From Oscillospiraceae bacterium (GTDB taxonomy: Bacteria > Bacillota > Clostridia > Oscillospirales > Ruminococcaceae), in NCBI GenBank assembly GCA_902362965.1, contig CABIYQ010000007.1:47226-111225 (forward strand): a stretch of 64,000 bases of DNA, written 5' to 3'. The translations under genes and the position numbers were made by a program. Of this stretch, positions 43,665 to 51,868 are shown piece by piece (the first letter of the stretch is position 1; every line of letters begins with the position of its first letter). The notes under the pieces were generated by a model that saw only the letters and a program-made list of their open reading frames with translations, was not told the DNA's origin and searched no databases.

Positions 43665-44340
43665 ACGGATGCGGTTTTCCCTGACGGTAAGCTTCCATAA
43701 TGTCCTTAAAAACCTCGCCGTTTGAGGGAGGAGTCCAAGTAATTGCATTAGCGCCTGCATCAATAGTTTCCAGAATAGAATCATCGGTAGGACCACCGGT
43801 TGCAATGATAGGAAAGTCAGGAAATTCCCTCCTGATTTTTCTTACCACATTTGCTGTATCCTTAGCAGCAGACACATTAAAAATAGTCGTTCCTGCGTCA
43901 ATACGCTCTTTAAAGTCAACATTATCGTTAACAACAGTAACAATTAGCGGAATGTCAATTTGATTGCTGACCTTCTGAATAATATCATTAGACGTAGGAG
44001 CATTAACAACAACGCCTGTAGCACCTTGCATCTCTGCATAATGCGCAAGATTCAGCACTCTGTTTCCGCTGGTAAGACCACCGCCTACACCTGCAAATAC
44101 CGGAATATCAGCCGCAAGCATAACCGCCTGAGTAATTATAGGCTGAGGAGTAAAAGGATATACAGCTATAACGGCATCCGCATTGACATTTCTTATAATA
44201 CAGATATCCGTTGTAAAAACCAATGACTGAATTTTTTTGCCGAATACAATAATACCGCTGCATTCCTTAATTACTTCCGGTACTCTCAAAGCAAATTTTC
44301 TCAGTGTTCCGCTTATATGCGGAGGAGACATTTTCGGCAT
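43663..44340 (-). CDS. TIM-barrel enzyme of uncertain function
   Basis: A 225-residue protein with the rhythm of a TIM barrel: ADAVIAVYPFT, IPVFAGVGGGLTSGNRVL, ATGVVVNAPTSND, IPLIVTVVND, and the C-terminal phosphate-binding pair IIATGGPTDDSILETIDAGANAITW. It resembles FMN- or phosphosugar-binding barrels, but no specific family is recognised. The ATG at 44340 is 9 nt after AGGAG and is preferred over one three codons upstream. It has its own promoter and stands between argG and the divergent MATE gene. Confidence 0.6.
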   Translation of the reverse strand: MPKMSPPHISGTLRKFALRVPEVIKECSGIIVFGKKIQSLVFTTDICIIRNVNADAVIAVYPFTPQPIITQAVMLAADIPVFAGVGGGLTSGNRVLNLAHYAEMQGATGVVVNAPTSNDIIQKVSNQIDIPLIVTVVNDNVDFKERIDAGTTIFNVSAAKDTANVVRKIRREFPDFPIIATGGPTDDSILETIDAGANAITWTPPSNGEVFKDIMEAYRQGKPHP

Positions 44341-44374
44341 ATTTATCATCTCCTTATAAAAAATATATAGAATA

Positions 44375-44403
44375 ATTATAACTTATTTTTGTATTTTTTA
44401 CAA
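44375..44403 (-). promoter_or_regulatory. Promoter for the TIM-barrel gene
   Basis: Minus strand: -35 TTGTAA (44398-44403), 17-nt spacer, -10 TATAAT (44375-44380). Confidence 0.75.
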
Positions 44404-44459
44404 CAATTTTCACAAATTTTTCAAAAATAAAGTCAGTAAAAATTGTGCTAATAAAAATA

Positions 44460-44488
44460 TTGACTTTCAAAAAAACTTTTGATATAAT
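44460..44488 (+). promoter_or_regulatory. Promoter for the MATE transporter
   Basis: -35 TTGACT (44460-44465), 17-nt spacer, -10 TATAAT (44483-44488). The predicted start near 44495 puts an intrinsic terminator in the leader. Confidence 0.85.
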
Positions 44489-44506
44489 TTAAATACCGAG
44501 TAGCAA

Positions 44507-44542
44507 AAGGCGTAAATCCAGGTTTGGATTTACGTCTTTTTT
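44507..44542 (+). terminator. Leader terminator (attenuator) ahead of the MATE gene
   Basis: 13-bp stem (core CGTAAATCC / GGATTTACG, 6-nt loop) followed by TCTTTTTT. It lies between the promoter and the coding start, so most transcripts should stop here unless it is bypassed. Only about 12-15 nt precede the stem, too short for a classical aptamer. Confidence 0.85.
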
Positions 44543-44578
44543 GTGTTTGCACGGATTTTTCAGAAACGGAGAGTTAAT

Positions 44579-45964
44579 ATGAACAATGAGAAGAAAATGA
44601 ACAAAATGGGAACCGTTCCGGTAAAAAAATTAATTCTTTCCACGGGAATTCCTATGATAGTATCTATGGTATTTCAAGCGGTTTACAACATTGTAGATAG
44701 TGCATTTGTATCAAATATGAAATCAGACGGTGAGGCTGCTCTGAATGCACTGACATTGGCATTTCCTGTACAAATGCTTATGATTGCATTCAGTATAGGA
44801 ACAGGCGTCGGAGCAAATGCACTGCTGTCTAAATCTCTGGGACAAGGCGACAATGAAAAAGTAAGTAAAACTGCCGGAAATTCTATATTTCTTGGAATTA
44901 TAATATTTGCGTTATTTATACTTTTCGGAATATTCGGAACAGAGCCATACATCAAATCCCAGACGTCAGATCCTAAAATAACACAAATGGCAGTAAGTTA
45001 CCTGAGAATTTGCTGTATCTTTTCCATAGGATGTGTATTTTTTGCTATTTTTGAAAAACTGCTTCAATCCACAGGACGCTCTATATTTTCGACTATTGCG
45101 CAAATCGGCGGCGCTTTGACAAATATAGTACTTGACCCTATCATGATTTACGGTTTATTCGGCTGTCCCAAACTAGGCGTAAAAGGAGCAGCATATGCAA
45201 CCGTTATAGGCCAGTGCGTTTCATTTGTAATGGCATTAATATTTCATTTAAAATTCAATAAAGAAATTACAAATAATTTTAAATATCTTTATCCGTCAGC
45301 GGAAATTATAAAAGAAATATATTCCATAGGACTTCCGGCCATAATTGCTCAGGCGCTTATGTCTGTCATGACTTATGGTATGAATATAATTTTAGGCAGT
45401 ATCAGTACATCTATGGTCACCGCATACGGTCTGTACTATAAGATACAGCAGTTTATTCTATTTGCCGCATTCGGACTAAGGGACGCAATCACGCCTGTTA
45501 TTTCATTTAACTACGGTATGAAAAGCAAATCACGTATTAAAGACGGAATAAAATACGGAATGATTTATGCTCTTGTAATAATGATTGCCGGACTTGTATT
45601 GCTTGAAATATTTGCGGTTTTATTATCGGATATATTCGGACTGTCCGGAGAAACTCGCCAAATGTGTATTTACGCAATAAGAATTATATCTATAAGCTTT
45701 ATTTTTGCCGGAGCAAATATTGCGTTTCAAGGCATTTTTCAAGCTCTCGACAGCGGCATAGAATCGCTTGTAGTATCAATTTGCCGACAGTTTTTATTTG
45801 TTCTTCCTGTAGCATGGATATTCTCATATATTATAATTCACTTTTCAGGCAGCTCATGGCTTGTATGGATAACGTTTCCCATAGCGGAAATTGTTTCAGC
45901 ATTCATTGCATGCATTCTCATGAAAAGGACTTATAAAAATAAGATTTCAGTTCTCCCGAATTAA
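44579..45964 (+). CDS. MATE-family efflux transporter
   Basis: A 461-residue protein with 12 predicted membrane helices in two homologous halves. The MATE pattern is seen in PVKKLILSTGIPMIVSMVFQAVYNIVDSAFV and the second-half GLPAIIAQALMSVMTYGMNIIL. MATE proteins export cationic drugs or metabolites using sodium or proton gradients; the substrate is unknown. I use the ATG at 44579 after GGAGAG; the frame is open 12 codons upstream. It is expressed from a promoter with a leader terminator and closed by a strong terminator. Confidence 0.93.
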   Translation: MNNEKKMNKMGTVPVKKLILSTGIPMIVSMVFQAVYNIVDSAFVSNMKSDGEAALNALTLAFPVQMLMIAFSIGTGVGANALLSKSLGQGDNEKVSKTAGNSIFLGIIIFALFILFGIFGTEPYIKSQTSDPKITQMAVSYLRICCIFSIGCVFFAIFEKLLQSTGRSIFSTIAQIGGALTNIVLDPIMIYGLFGCPKLGVKGAAYATVIGQCVSFVMALIFHLKFNKEITNNFKYLYPSAEIIKEIYSIGLPAIIAQALMSVMTYGMNIILGSISTSMVTAYGLYYKIQQFILFAAFGLRDAITPVISFNYGMKSKSRIKDGIKYGMIYALVIMIAGLVLLEIFAVLLSDIFGLSGETRQMCIYAIRIISISFIFAGANIAFQGIFQALDSGIESLVVSICRQFLFVLPVAWIFSYIIIHFSGSSWLVWITFPIAEIVSAFIACILMKRTYKNKISVLPN

Positions 45965-45980
45965 ATACAGAATATAAAAT

Positions 45981-46008
45981 AAAAGCGGACTTTTTAGTCC
46001 GCTTTTTT
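45981..46008 (+). terminator. Terminator after the MATE gene
   Basis: 11-bp stem AAAAGCGGACT / AGTCCGCTTTT with a TTTT loop and T-run. Confidence 0.92.
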
Positions 46009-46155
46009 ACTTTTTAATACTTAGTTCTGCCAGATATTTAGCAATGGCGGTTCACTTGAACCTCTTTGCAAAAAAAATAGTCTGCGTGCAACAGTGACAT
46101 AAATACCGGAACATTAAAAGTACTATTTACGGTTTTCGTTAATTTGTCAATAAAA

Positions 46156-46185
46156 AAATTCCTGCGGGTAAATGCGCAGGAATTT
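46156..46185 (-). terminator. Terminator after the flavin reductase gene
   Basis: 11-bp stem AAATTCCTGCG / CGCAGGAATTT with an 8-nt loop; TTTTATTG follows on the minus strand. Confidence 0.88.
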
Positions 46186-46190
46186 TCCAT

Positions 46191-46694
46191 TCACTTTTTT
46201 TGGTAAACACAAACAATTTCACCGGTAAATGCCTTGTGAAACGGATCACTTTCATAGAATTTCAACAGACTCTTATCAGTAAAGTCGTTTTCTTCCATAT
46301 CCTTAGTATAAATTTTTCTGCAAACGAATACCATATCTGCTTCTTCAAAAGCAGTATTTCCATCAATTTCGCACGGTGTCAGACCTGTTTCCTTTGCCTT
46401 ATCGCAATCTCTTCCGGAATGCGAACCGCAGAAGCTGAGTGCGCTTCTATATTTTTCACTGAAAAACGAGATTGTAAAAAATTCATTTTTTTCAATAAGC
46501 TCAAAGGTTTTTCTATTGGAACGTACCACTGTTGTAAACACAGGCATATTCCAGAGAACTCCCGTCTGTCCCCACGAAGCGGTCATGGTATTGTATTCAG
46601 ACTTGTTTCCGCTGGTAAGAAGAAACCAGTCCTTACTGATAAGCTTGTAAGGATTAAACTGCAAATCGTATATATCCGTTTTAACAAAACCCAT
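46191..46694 (-). CDS. Flavin reductase-like FMN-binding protein
   Basis: A 167-residue split-barrel flavoprotein of the flavin reductase family. NTMTASWGQTGVLWNMPVFTTVVR carries the FMN-contacting segment, and FFTISFFSEKYRSAL(SFCG) is characteristic. It likely reduces flavins with NAD(P)H, or acts as a small flavoprotein. A solitary gene with its own promoter just downstream of spo0A and its own terminator. Confidence 0.88.
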   Translation of the reverse strand: MGFVKTDIYDLQFNPYKLISKDWFLLTSGNKSEYNTMTASWGQTGVLWNMPVFTTVVRSNRKTFELIEKNEFFTISFFSEKYRSALSFCGSHSGRDCDKAKETGLTPCEIDGNTAFEEADMVFVCRKIYTKDMEENDFTDKSLLKFYESDPFHKAFTGEIVCVYQKK

Positions 46695-46742
46695 AAAATT
46701 CTTCCTTTCTGATAATCATTTAATATAAGGGTATAATAAACA

Positions 46743-46771
46743 ATATTATCACAAAATCAGAAATATTACAA
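46743..46771 (-). promoter_or_regulatory. Promoter for the flavin reductase gene
   Basis: Minus strand: -35 TTGTAA (46766-46771), 17-nt spacer, -10 TAATAT (46743-46748), directly after the spo0A stop. Confidence 0.65.
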
Positions 46772-46775
46772 GTAC

Positions 46776-47543
46776 TTATGCTCTTTTTAAAACCGGTTTG
46801 TACTGTAATCTCAGCTTGTCTGTTATAAGAGCAATGAATTCAGAATTAGTAGGTTTTCCCTTACATGTATTAACAGTATAACCAAAAAACGAATTAAGAG
46901 TATCCAGATTGCCTCTGTCCCAGGCAATTTCAATGGCATGTCTGATTGCTCTTTCAACTCTTGACGAAGTAGTGTCAAATTTTTTAGCAACAGTCGGATA
47001 CAGCATTTTAGTAACGCTTTCAAGCAGTTCCTTGTCTTCCAACGATGACAAAATAGCTTCTCTTAAGTAATGATAACCCTTAATATGTGCAGGAACGCCG
47101 AGCTGATGAATAACTTCTGTTACAACAACTTCCATATCCTGACATTCTTTTTCATTAGCGTCTGCTGCTGTTCCTTGAATCAAGGACATAATTCTGTCTC
47201 CAAGTGAATTAACGTCAAACGGCTTAAGCATAAAATATGCCGCACCATTTTGCATAACCTGTCTTTCAATAAACGGGTTGTCATAAGAGGATGTAACAAT
47301 AAACTCAGGCTTCTTTCCGCCTAGTGCCTGAACTTTTTTAATGAGTTCTATGGCGTCCATGTGCGGAAGAATAGCGTCAACTACAACTATGTCGGGGCTG
47401 TCATTTTTTATTGTCTCAAACAGAACCCCTCCATCTTTCGGTCTTGTTACAGCATACATACCCATACTTCTTAACGTACTCGCACAAGTTATACCGTATT
47501 CAACGCTGTCGTCTCCAATTAACACCTTGATTTTATTTACCAT
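46776..47543 (-). CDS. spo0A: Sporulation master regulator Spo0A
   Basis: A 255-residue response regulator. The receiver domain (1 to about 125) has the acidic pair GDD, phosphoacceptor Asp56 in IVVVDAILP, and the Lys of MLKPFD. The C-terminal Spo0A DNA-binding domain includes [19 protein letters not shown], the recognition helix region for 0A boxes. It controls entry to sporulation. spoIVB lies immediately upstream but on the opposite strand, whereas spoIVB and spo0A are usually collinear. Ribosome site GGAGG. Confidence 0.97.
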   Translation of the reverse strand: MVNKIKVLIGDDSVEYGITCASTLRSMGMYAVTRPKDGGVLFETIKNDSPDIVVVDAILPHMDAIELIKKVQALGGKKPEFIVTSSYDNPFIERQVMQNGAAYFMLKPFDVNSLGDRIMSLIQGTAADANEKECQDMEVVVTEVIHQLGVPAHIKGYHYLREAILSSLEDKELLESVTKMLYPTVAKKFDTTSSRVERAIRHAIEIAWDRGNLDTLNSFFGYTVNTCKGKPTNSEFIALITDKLRLQYKPVLKRA

Positions 47544-47576
47544 ATTGTTCTACCTCCATATTTTTTCTACTTCCAT

Positions 47577-47605
47577 ATATTAACATATTAAACCCCTTAA
47601 ATCAA
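47577..47605 (-). promoter_or_regulatory. Sigma-A-type promoter for spo0A
   Basis: Minus strand: -35 TTGATT (47600-47605), 17-nt spacer, -10 TAATAT (47577-47582). A near-palindrome lies about 55 nt upstream. Confidence 0.65.
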
Positions 47606-48136
47606 TAGCAATTATTAAAAGTTTTTAGCGGAAATTGGATATATTTGTAAAAAACTTGTTAACAAATTGTGAACAGCATAATTTTTAACGACAAAACCCA
47701 TAAAAAAACTTTCATCGTCCATAAGTTTTTACATCAAAAAAAATAATTCATCTAAAATTTTTGAATTAAATATTTAGTATAAATTTTTACGTTGTTCAAA
47801 TAAATTTTACGTTTTAATTTACAACAAAAAGGATACAGATGACGTAATCTGAGGATAATTCTTTAATAAAAGAAAAACAGCTGATGTCATAAATAAAAAA
47901 ATATAGTTACAAGAACAGTTTTTTTCATAAAATTTATTCCTATTCCGGAATTGTTTTGCATTGAAGATTCAATAAAATTACCGGCATTTCACTATTATTC
48001 GCTTAAAATAAATCGAAAATAAAAATTACTAAATAAACCGTTAGAAAATTGCCTTAATAAACGGTTTTAAAACAGCCAATATTAAAAAAGAGCCGATAAA
48101 ACAAGACGCCGTAACAATAAAAGAAAGGACAAAAAA
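47606..48136. other. Long AT-rich spo0A-spoIVB intergenic region
   Basis: No coding gene found in 531 nt. It contains a near-palindrome GTTAACAAATTGTGAAC (47658-47674) and an 8-bp inverted repeat AAACCGTT / AACGGTTT (48035-48067). A weak sigma-G-like pair is at 47676-47705 (GCATA, 18 nt, CATAAAA), too far from spoIVB to be convincing. No canonical 0A box (TGTCGAA) is present; TGTCGTT occurs near 47688-47694 on the minus strand. Confidence 0.5.
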
Positions 48137-49342
48137 ATGAAAAAAATAATAAAATCAGCAATATGCATAGTATCCGTATTTGTTATTAATATCTGCACTA
48201 TAATAGGCTACTATGCTGTTAATCTTCCTGATAGCTTTTATGTTTCAAAGGGAAATAATCTGGAGCTTTCTACCAGATTTTCAATTGAAGCCGAATCAGA
48301 CAATGCACTGGCGTCATTTGCCGGGCAAACATATCCAAAATCAGAAACGGCATGTCTGAAGCTTTTCGGACTGCTTCCTGTAAAGGACGTTGAAATCCAC
48401 ACAGTTGAAACTCCGATACTAATTCCCGGAGGAGATCCTTTCGGAATAAAACTTCTTATGGAAGGCGTCATGATTGTAGGTATGGGAGAAATCAAAACCG
48501 ATTCCGGAATGAAATGTCCGGCAGAAGAATGCGGATTAAAAGAAGGAGATATTATTATTTCTATTGACGGGAAAAAAATAACGTCAAATACGGATATACA
48601 GAATATAGTAGCAAAATCCGGCGGAAATTCCTTAAGAATAATTTATACTCATCAAAATGAACAGAAAACATCATTATTAGAGCCAGCTCTGGCATGTTCC
48701 GATAATAGCTATAAAGCCGGCATGTGGGTAAGAGACAGTACTGCGGGAATAGGTACTGTAACGTTTTATGAACCTAACACAAACCGATTCGGCGGTTTAG
48801 GTCATCCGGTATGCGATTCGGATACAGGTGAAATTATTCCGGTATCCAGCGGAGATGTAGCTGATGTGGAAATTACAAAAGTCGTTAAAGGATATTCCGG
48901 TTCGCCCGGTGAACTTCACGGTACTTTTAAATCAGATATGTCGTCAGGAACAATATATTTTAATAATAAATACGGAATATTCGGAGAAATGTTTAAGCCT
49001 GTTGACAGCTCAGGCGGAATACCCATGGGATTAAAGCAGGAAATAGAAACCGGACCTGCCACAATATATACAACTATTGATGGAAACGGTCCTCAGGAAT
49101 ATGATATAAATATTGAGAAAATCGATTATAAAAACAGTGGTACTAAAAATATGACTATAAAAATCACAGATAAAGAACTTCTGGAAAAAACAGGCGGTAT
49201 CGTTCAGGGAATGAGCGGAAGTCCAATTATTCAAAACGGAAAACTTATAGGCGCAGTCACTCATGTATTTGTAAGCGACCCTACACGCGGTTACGCTATA
49301 TTCTGTGAAAATATGTATGAATCCGGAATTTCAAATTACTGA
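48137..49342 (+). CDS. spoIVB: SpoIVB serine peptidase
   Basis: A 401-residue peptidase. It has an N-terminal membrane/signal helix (residues 4-27), a PDZ domain (CGLKEGDIIISIDGKKI, about 130-175) and an S55 SpoIVB domain. The likely catalytic His is in RFGGLGHPVCDSD and the Ser in GIVQGMSGSPIIQ. In Bacillus it is secreted from the forespore and triggers sigma-K activation by cleaving SpoIVFA. AAAGGA precedes the ATG. Divergent from spo0A, with a long spacer. Confidence 0.95.
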   Translation: MKKIIKSAICIVSVFVINICTIIGYYAVNLPDSFYVSKGNNLELSTRFSIEAESDNALASFAGQTYPKSETACLKLFGLLPVKDVEIHTVETPILIPGGDPFGIKLLMEGVMIVGMGEIKTDSGMKCPAEECGLKEGDIIISIDGKKITSNTDIQNIVAKSGGNSLRIIYTHQNEQKTSLLEPALACSDNSYKAGMWVRDSTAGIGTVTFYEPNTNRFGGLGHPVCDSDTGEIIPVSSGDVADVEITKVVKGYSGSPGELHGTFKSDMSSGTIYFNNKYGIFGEMFKPVDSSGGIPMGLKQEIETGPATIYTTIDGNGPQEYDINIEKIDYKNSGTKNMTIKITDKELLEKTGGIVQGMSGSPIIQNGKLIGAVTHVFVSDPTRGYAIFCENMYESGISNY

Positions 49343-49356
49343 TTTATTTATAAGCT

Positions 49357-49384
49357 CAGGGACGTTACAAACGTAACGCCCCTG
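49357..49384 (+). terminator. Terminator after spoIVB
   Basis: 12-bp stem with one mismatch (CAGGGaCGTTAC / GTAACGcCCCTG) and TTTTAA following on the plus strand. It lies between the convergent spoIVB and ptsH. Confidence 0.8.
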
Positions 49385-49398
49385 TTTTAACAGATAAT

Positions 49399-49668
49399 TT
49401 ATTTTTCGTTGCTGAAACCGCTTTCAACCAGTTCAACCAAAGATTCTACTGCCTGCTGTTCATCTGAACCGTCAGCAATAATTCTGATACCGGTACCGCC
49501 TACAATCCCCAGTGAAAGGATACCGAGAAGACTTTTAGCGTTAACTCTGCGTTCTTCCTTTTCGATCCAGATAGATGATTTAAATTCATTAGCTTTCTGA
49601 ATAAAAAATGTTGCAGGTCTTGCATGTAAACCAACCTGATTTTTAACCATTACATCTTTAACAAACAT
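49399..49668 (-). CDS. ptsH: HPr phosphocarrier protein
   Basis: An 89-residue HPr. The phosphocarrier His15 lies in VGLHARPA and the regulatory Ser46 in NAKSLLGILSL, so both PTS transfer and HprK/P-type control are possible. His15 distinguishes it from Crh. It is encoded apart from ptsI, downstream of trmD but with its own promoter. Confidence 0.96.
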   Translation of the reverse strand: MFVKDVMVKNQVGLHARPATFFIQKANEFKSSIWIEKEERRVNAKSLLGILSLGIVGGTGIRIIADGSDEQQAVESLVELVESGFSNEK

Positions 49669-49739
49669 AACAAACTCTCCTATCTTTAAATAATGGAACC
49701 ATATCCACCCTTAATATAATTTTGTTATCTGCTGATTAA

Positions 49740-49768
49740 ATTATACAGGCTATTTTTTATATAGTCAA
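49740..49768 (-). promoter_or_regulatory. Promoter for ptsH
   Basis: Minus strand: -35 TTGACT (49763-49768), 17-nt spacer, -10 TATAAT (49740-49745). Confidence 0.82.
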
Positions 49769-49781
49769 CGTGAAATTTACA

Positions 49782-49850
49782 CTAAAATGGCTATTTTAGC
49801 AAAATTTCTACGCTTTGATTAATGTTAAGATTTTAAAAAGGTTAAGATTT
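49782..49850. repeat. Palindrome and direct repeat upstream of ptsH
   Basis: CTAAAAT / ATTTTAG inverted repeat (49782-49799, 4-nt centre), about 14 bp above the ptsH -35. A direct repeat of GTTAAGATTT at 49824-49833 and 49841-49850 (17-bp pitch) lies farther up. They are candidate regulator sites; no regulator is identified. Confidence 0.45.
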
Positions 49851-49948
49851 GTTTATATTAACTAACGTATTTTGTTGTTAATTAAAATTATTCACTATAA
49901 ACAATTTTCAACATTCATTTGTGTATAGTTTCAACAAGTGAAATTCTG

Positions 49949-50662
49949 TTATTTTTGACATTTTTCACTATTATTAATATAAGCCTCATACATATCCGGA
50001 CGCTTTTCCTTAGTAATTTCAAGACTTTTTTTCAATCTCCATTCGGCAATATTCTTATGATGTCCGGAAAGAAGCACAGAAGGCACTGCTTCTTCCTGCC
50101 ATATTTCAGGTCTGGTATACTGGGGATATTCCAGCAATCCTCCGAAATGACTCTCATCCTGATAGCATTCCGGACTGGAAAGTACACCGTCACACATTCT
50201 TGCAACTGCGTCGGTAAGCACAGCTGCCGGCAGTTCTCCTCCCGTCAGAACATAGTCTCCGATAGAAATTTCCTCATCAACAATTTTGTCCAGAATTCGC
50301 TGATCGACGCCTTCATAATGGCCGCATAAAAGAAAAATATTATCAAGCTGCGCCAACTGTACAGCTTTTTTTTGATTAAAAACGCTGCCTTTCGGCGTCA
50401 TATATATTGTATGCGGTTTTGCTCCCAGTTGTTCACAGACAGCGTTGTAACAATTGTAAATAGGATCCGCCTGCATAACCATTCCCATTCCGCCGCCATA
50501 AGGAATATCGTCAACACGCCTGTGCTTATCATTTGTATAATCCCTTATCTGATGGCAGTATATTTCCAACGCACCTTTTTTTCTGGCTCTTCCCACAATG
50601 CTCTCAGACAGGATAGCTTCACACATTTCCGGAAAAAGGGTCGCAATATCAATCCTCATCAA
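49949..50662 (-). CDS. trmD: tRNA (guanine37-N1)-methyltransferase
   Basis: A 237-residue SPOUT methyltransferase. PYGGGMGMVMQADPIYN, LLCGHYEGVDQRI and SIGDYVLTGGELPAAVL form the trefoil knot that binds SAM. It methylates G37 of tRNAs and prevents frameshifts. It overlaps rimM by 14 nt. rplS, which usually follows, is absent here. Confidence 0.97.
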   Translation of the reverse strand: MMRIDIATLFPEMCEAILSESIVGRARKKGALEIYCHQIRDYTNDKHRRVDDIPYGGGMGMVMQADPIYNCYNAVCEQLGAKPHTIYMTPKGSVFNQKKAVQLAQLDNIFLLCGHYEGVDQRILDKIVDEEISIGDYVLTGGELPAAVLTDAVARMCDGVLSSPECYQDESHFGGLLEYPQYTRPEIWQEEAVPSVLLSGHHKNIAEWRLKKSLEITKEKRPDMYEAYINNSEKCQK

Positions 50663-51155
50663 ATAGCCCCTCCAAGGGACGTATCGTCAGAACTGAATTT
50701 TCTAAATCAGTATTCACAATAACGTCCGGAATAGCAGGAATAAGAACAGTCCTTTCACCGTTTTTTACTTCATACACATCATTAGCGCCGGTCTGAAAAA
50801 CATCCCTTACAGTGCCGTATTCTTCGTTTGTATCTGCGTCTGTCACTTTCAGTCCGATGAGATCCTGAATAAAGTAAGTACCTTCTTCAAGTTCAACATC
50901 ATTTCTGTCAATATAAACAATATTGTTTCTGAGAAAATTCGCAGACTCCGGCGTATCAATACCTTTAAATTTTATCAAAACCATATTCTTATGCACTCTG
51001 GCGCTTTCAATTTCAAATATTTTTTTATCCTTTCCGCAATAAAGAATATCAAACCCGCAGATAAAATCCGGATCATCACTCCAAGGCATAATTTTCACTT
51101 CTCCGCGAAGTCCGTGAATATTAACAATTTTACCTGTTTCAATAAATTCTTTCAA
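50649..51155 (-). CDS. rimM: 16S rRNA processing protein RimM
   Basis: A 168-residue 30S maturation factor. The N-terminal barrel has GKIVNIHGLRGEVKI, and the C-terminal PRC barrel has GLKVTDADTNEEYGTVRDV. It binds S19 in the 30S head. The start is the TTG at 51153-51155, 9 nt after GGAGG. An upstream terminator-like hairpin (51196-51239) separates it from khpA. Confidence 0.95.
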   Translation of the reverse strand: MKEFIETGKIVNIHGLRGEVKIMPWSDDPDFICGFDILYCGKDKKIFEIESARVHKNMVLIKFKGIDTPESANFLRNNIVYIDRNDVELEEGTYFIQDLIGLKVTDADTNEEYGTVRDVFQTGANDVYEVKNGERTVLIPAIPDVIVNTDLENSVLTIRPLEGLFDED

Positions 51156-51195
51156 ATGTTCATACCTCCGTATATCAGTAAAACATTAAATATCT

Positions 51196-51239
51196 TAAAA
51201 AGGCTCAAATCAATTCTCTAAAAGAACGATTCAAGCCTT
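51196..51239 (-). terminator. Internal terminator/attenuator between khpA and rimM
   Basis: 12-bp stem (AAGGCT core, two G-T pairs) with a 16-nt loop; TTTTTAAG follows on the minus strand. It probably lowers rimM-trmD relative to the upstream ribosomal genes. Confidence 0.65.
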
Positions 51240-51261
51240 AAAAGTTATACAGCTTTTTATA

Positions 51262-51495
51262 TCAGTCAATTTCAACTGCAACCTTAAGATTGCTTCTTGC
51301 AGCGCCCGCACGCATAATAGTACGGATTGCCTTAGCAATTCTTCCCTGTTTACCGATAACTCTTCCCATATCGTCCGGAGCAACATTCAAATGTAAAACA
51401 ATAACGCCCTCTTCATTTGGTGCGTCCTCAGTAATTTTAATGGAATCCTTATCTTCAACAAGGTCTTCAACAATTGCATATAGTAAATCTTTCAT
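51262..51495 (-). CDS. khpA: KH-domain RNA-binding protein KhpA
   Basis: A 77-residue single-KH protein (GRVIGKQGRIAKAIRTIMRA holds the GxxG loop, GKQG). It is the YlqC/KhpA family, which with KhpB affects division and RNA regulation in Gram-positives. I use the ATG at 51493-51495 after GGAGG rather than the start 11 codons upstream. It lies between rpsP and rimM, its usual position. Confidence 0.93.
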   Translation of the reverse strand: MKDLLYAIVEDLVEDKDSIKITEDAPNEEGVIVLHLNVAPDDMGRVIGKQGRIAKAIRTIMRAGAARSNLKVAVEID

Positions 51496-51566
51496 TAAAT
51501 TCCTCCAAAAAAGGACTATATGAGGCAAGAGACATTACTCCTGCCCGACAATGCCCTGAATGCAGA

Positions 51567-51809
51567 TTAAAGCACACCGTTTTTCTTTAAGATTGTCTTA
51601 ACAGTATCTGTAGGCTGTGCGCCGTCTGCAATCCACTTCTTTGCCTTTTCAGCATCAACTGAAACAACAGAAGGTTCCTTAGTAGGATCATAATAACCGA
51701 TTTCCTCGATAAATCTGCCGTCTCTAGGATATCTTGAATCAGCAACAACTATACGATAAAAAGGAGCTTTCTTAGCGCCCATTCTTCTTAGTCTGATTTT
51801 AACTGCCAT
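51567..51809 (-). CDS. rpsP: 30S ribosomal protein S16
   Basis: An 80-residue S16 ([26 protein letters not shown] onward). I start at the ATG 51807-51809 after GGAGGTG; the frame is open 17 codons upstream. It is placed between ffh and khpA. Confidence 0.97.
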   Translation of the reverse strand: MAVKIRLRRMGAKKAPFYRIVVADSRYPRDGRFIEEIGYYDPTKEPSVVSVDAEKAKKWIADGAQPTDTVKTILKKNGVL

Positions 51810-51868
51810 TTTTTTCACCTCCGGAAAAAATAATAAATATATGTTAATGCGGTAATGCATTAATCAGC

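Noticed and set aside
44495..44579. Riboswitch upstream of the MATE gene
   Set aside because: Only about 12-15 nt precede the terminator stem, too little for any aptamer I can recognise; reported as an attenuator instead.
46200..46712. 170-codon plus-strand frame
   Set aside because: Fully antisense to the flavin reductase gene, which has clear family motifs, promoter and terminator.
47656..47674. Rex operator
   Set aside because: TTGTTAACAA followed by TTGTGAAC shares pieces with the Rex consensus but not its spacing.
47676..47705. Sigma-G promoter for spoIVB
   Set aside because: GCATA-18-CATAAAA matches imperfectly and lies about 430 nt upstream of the gene.
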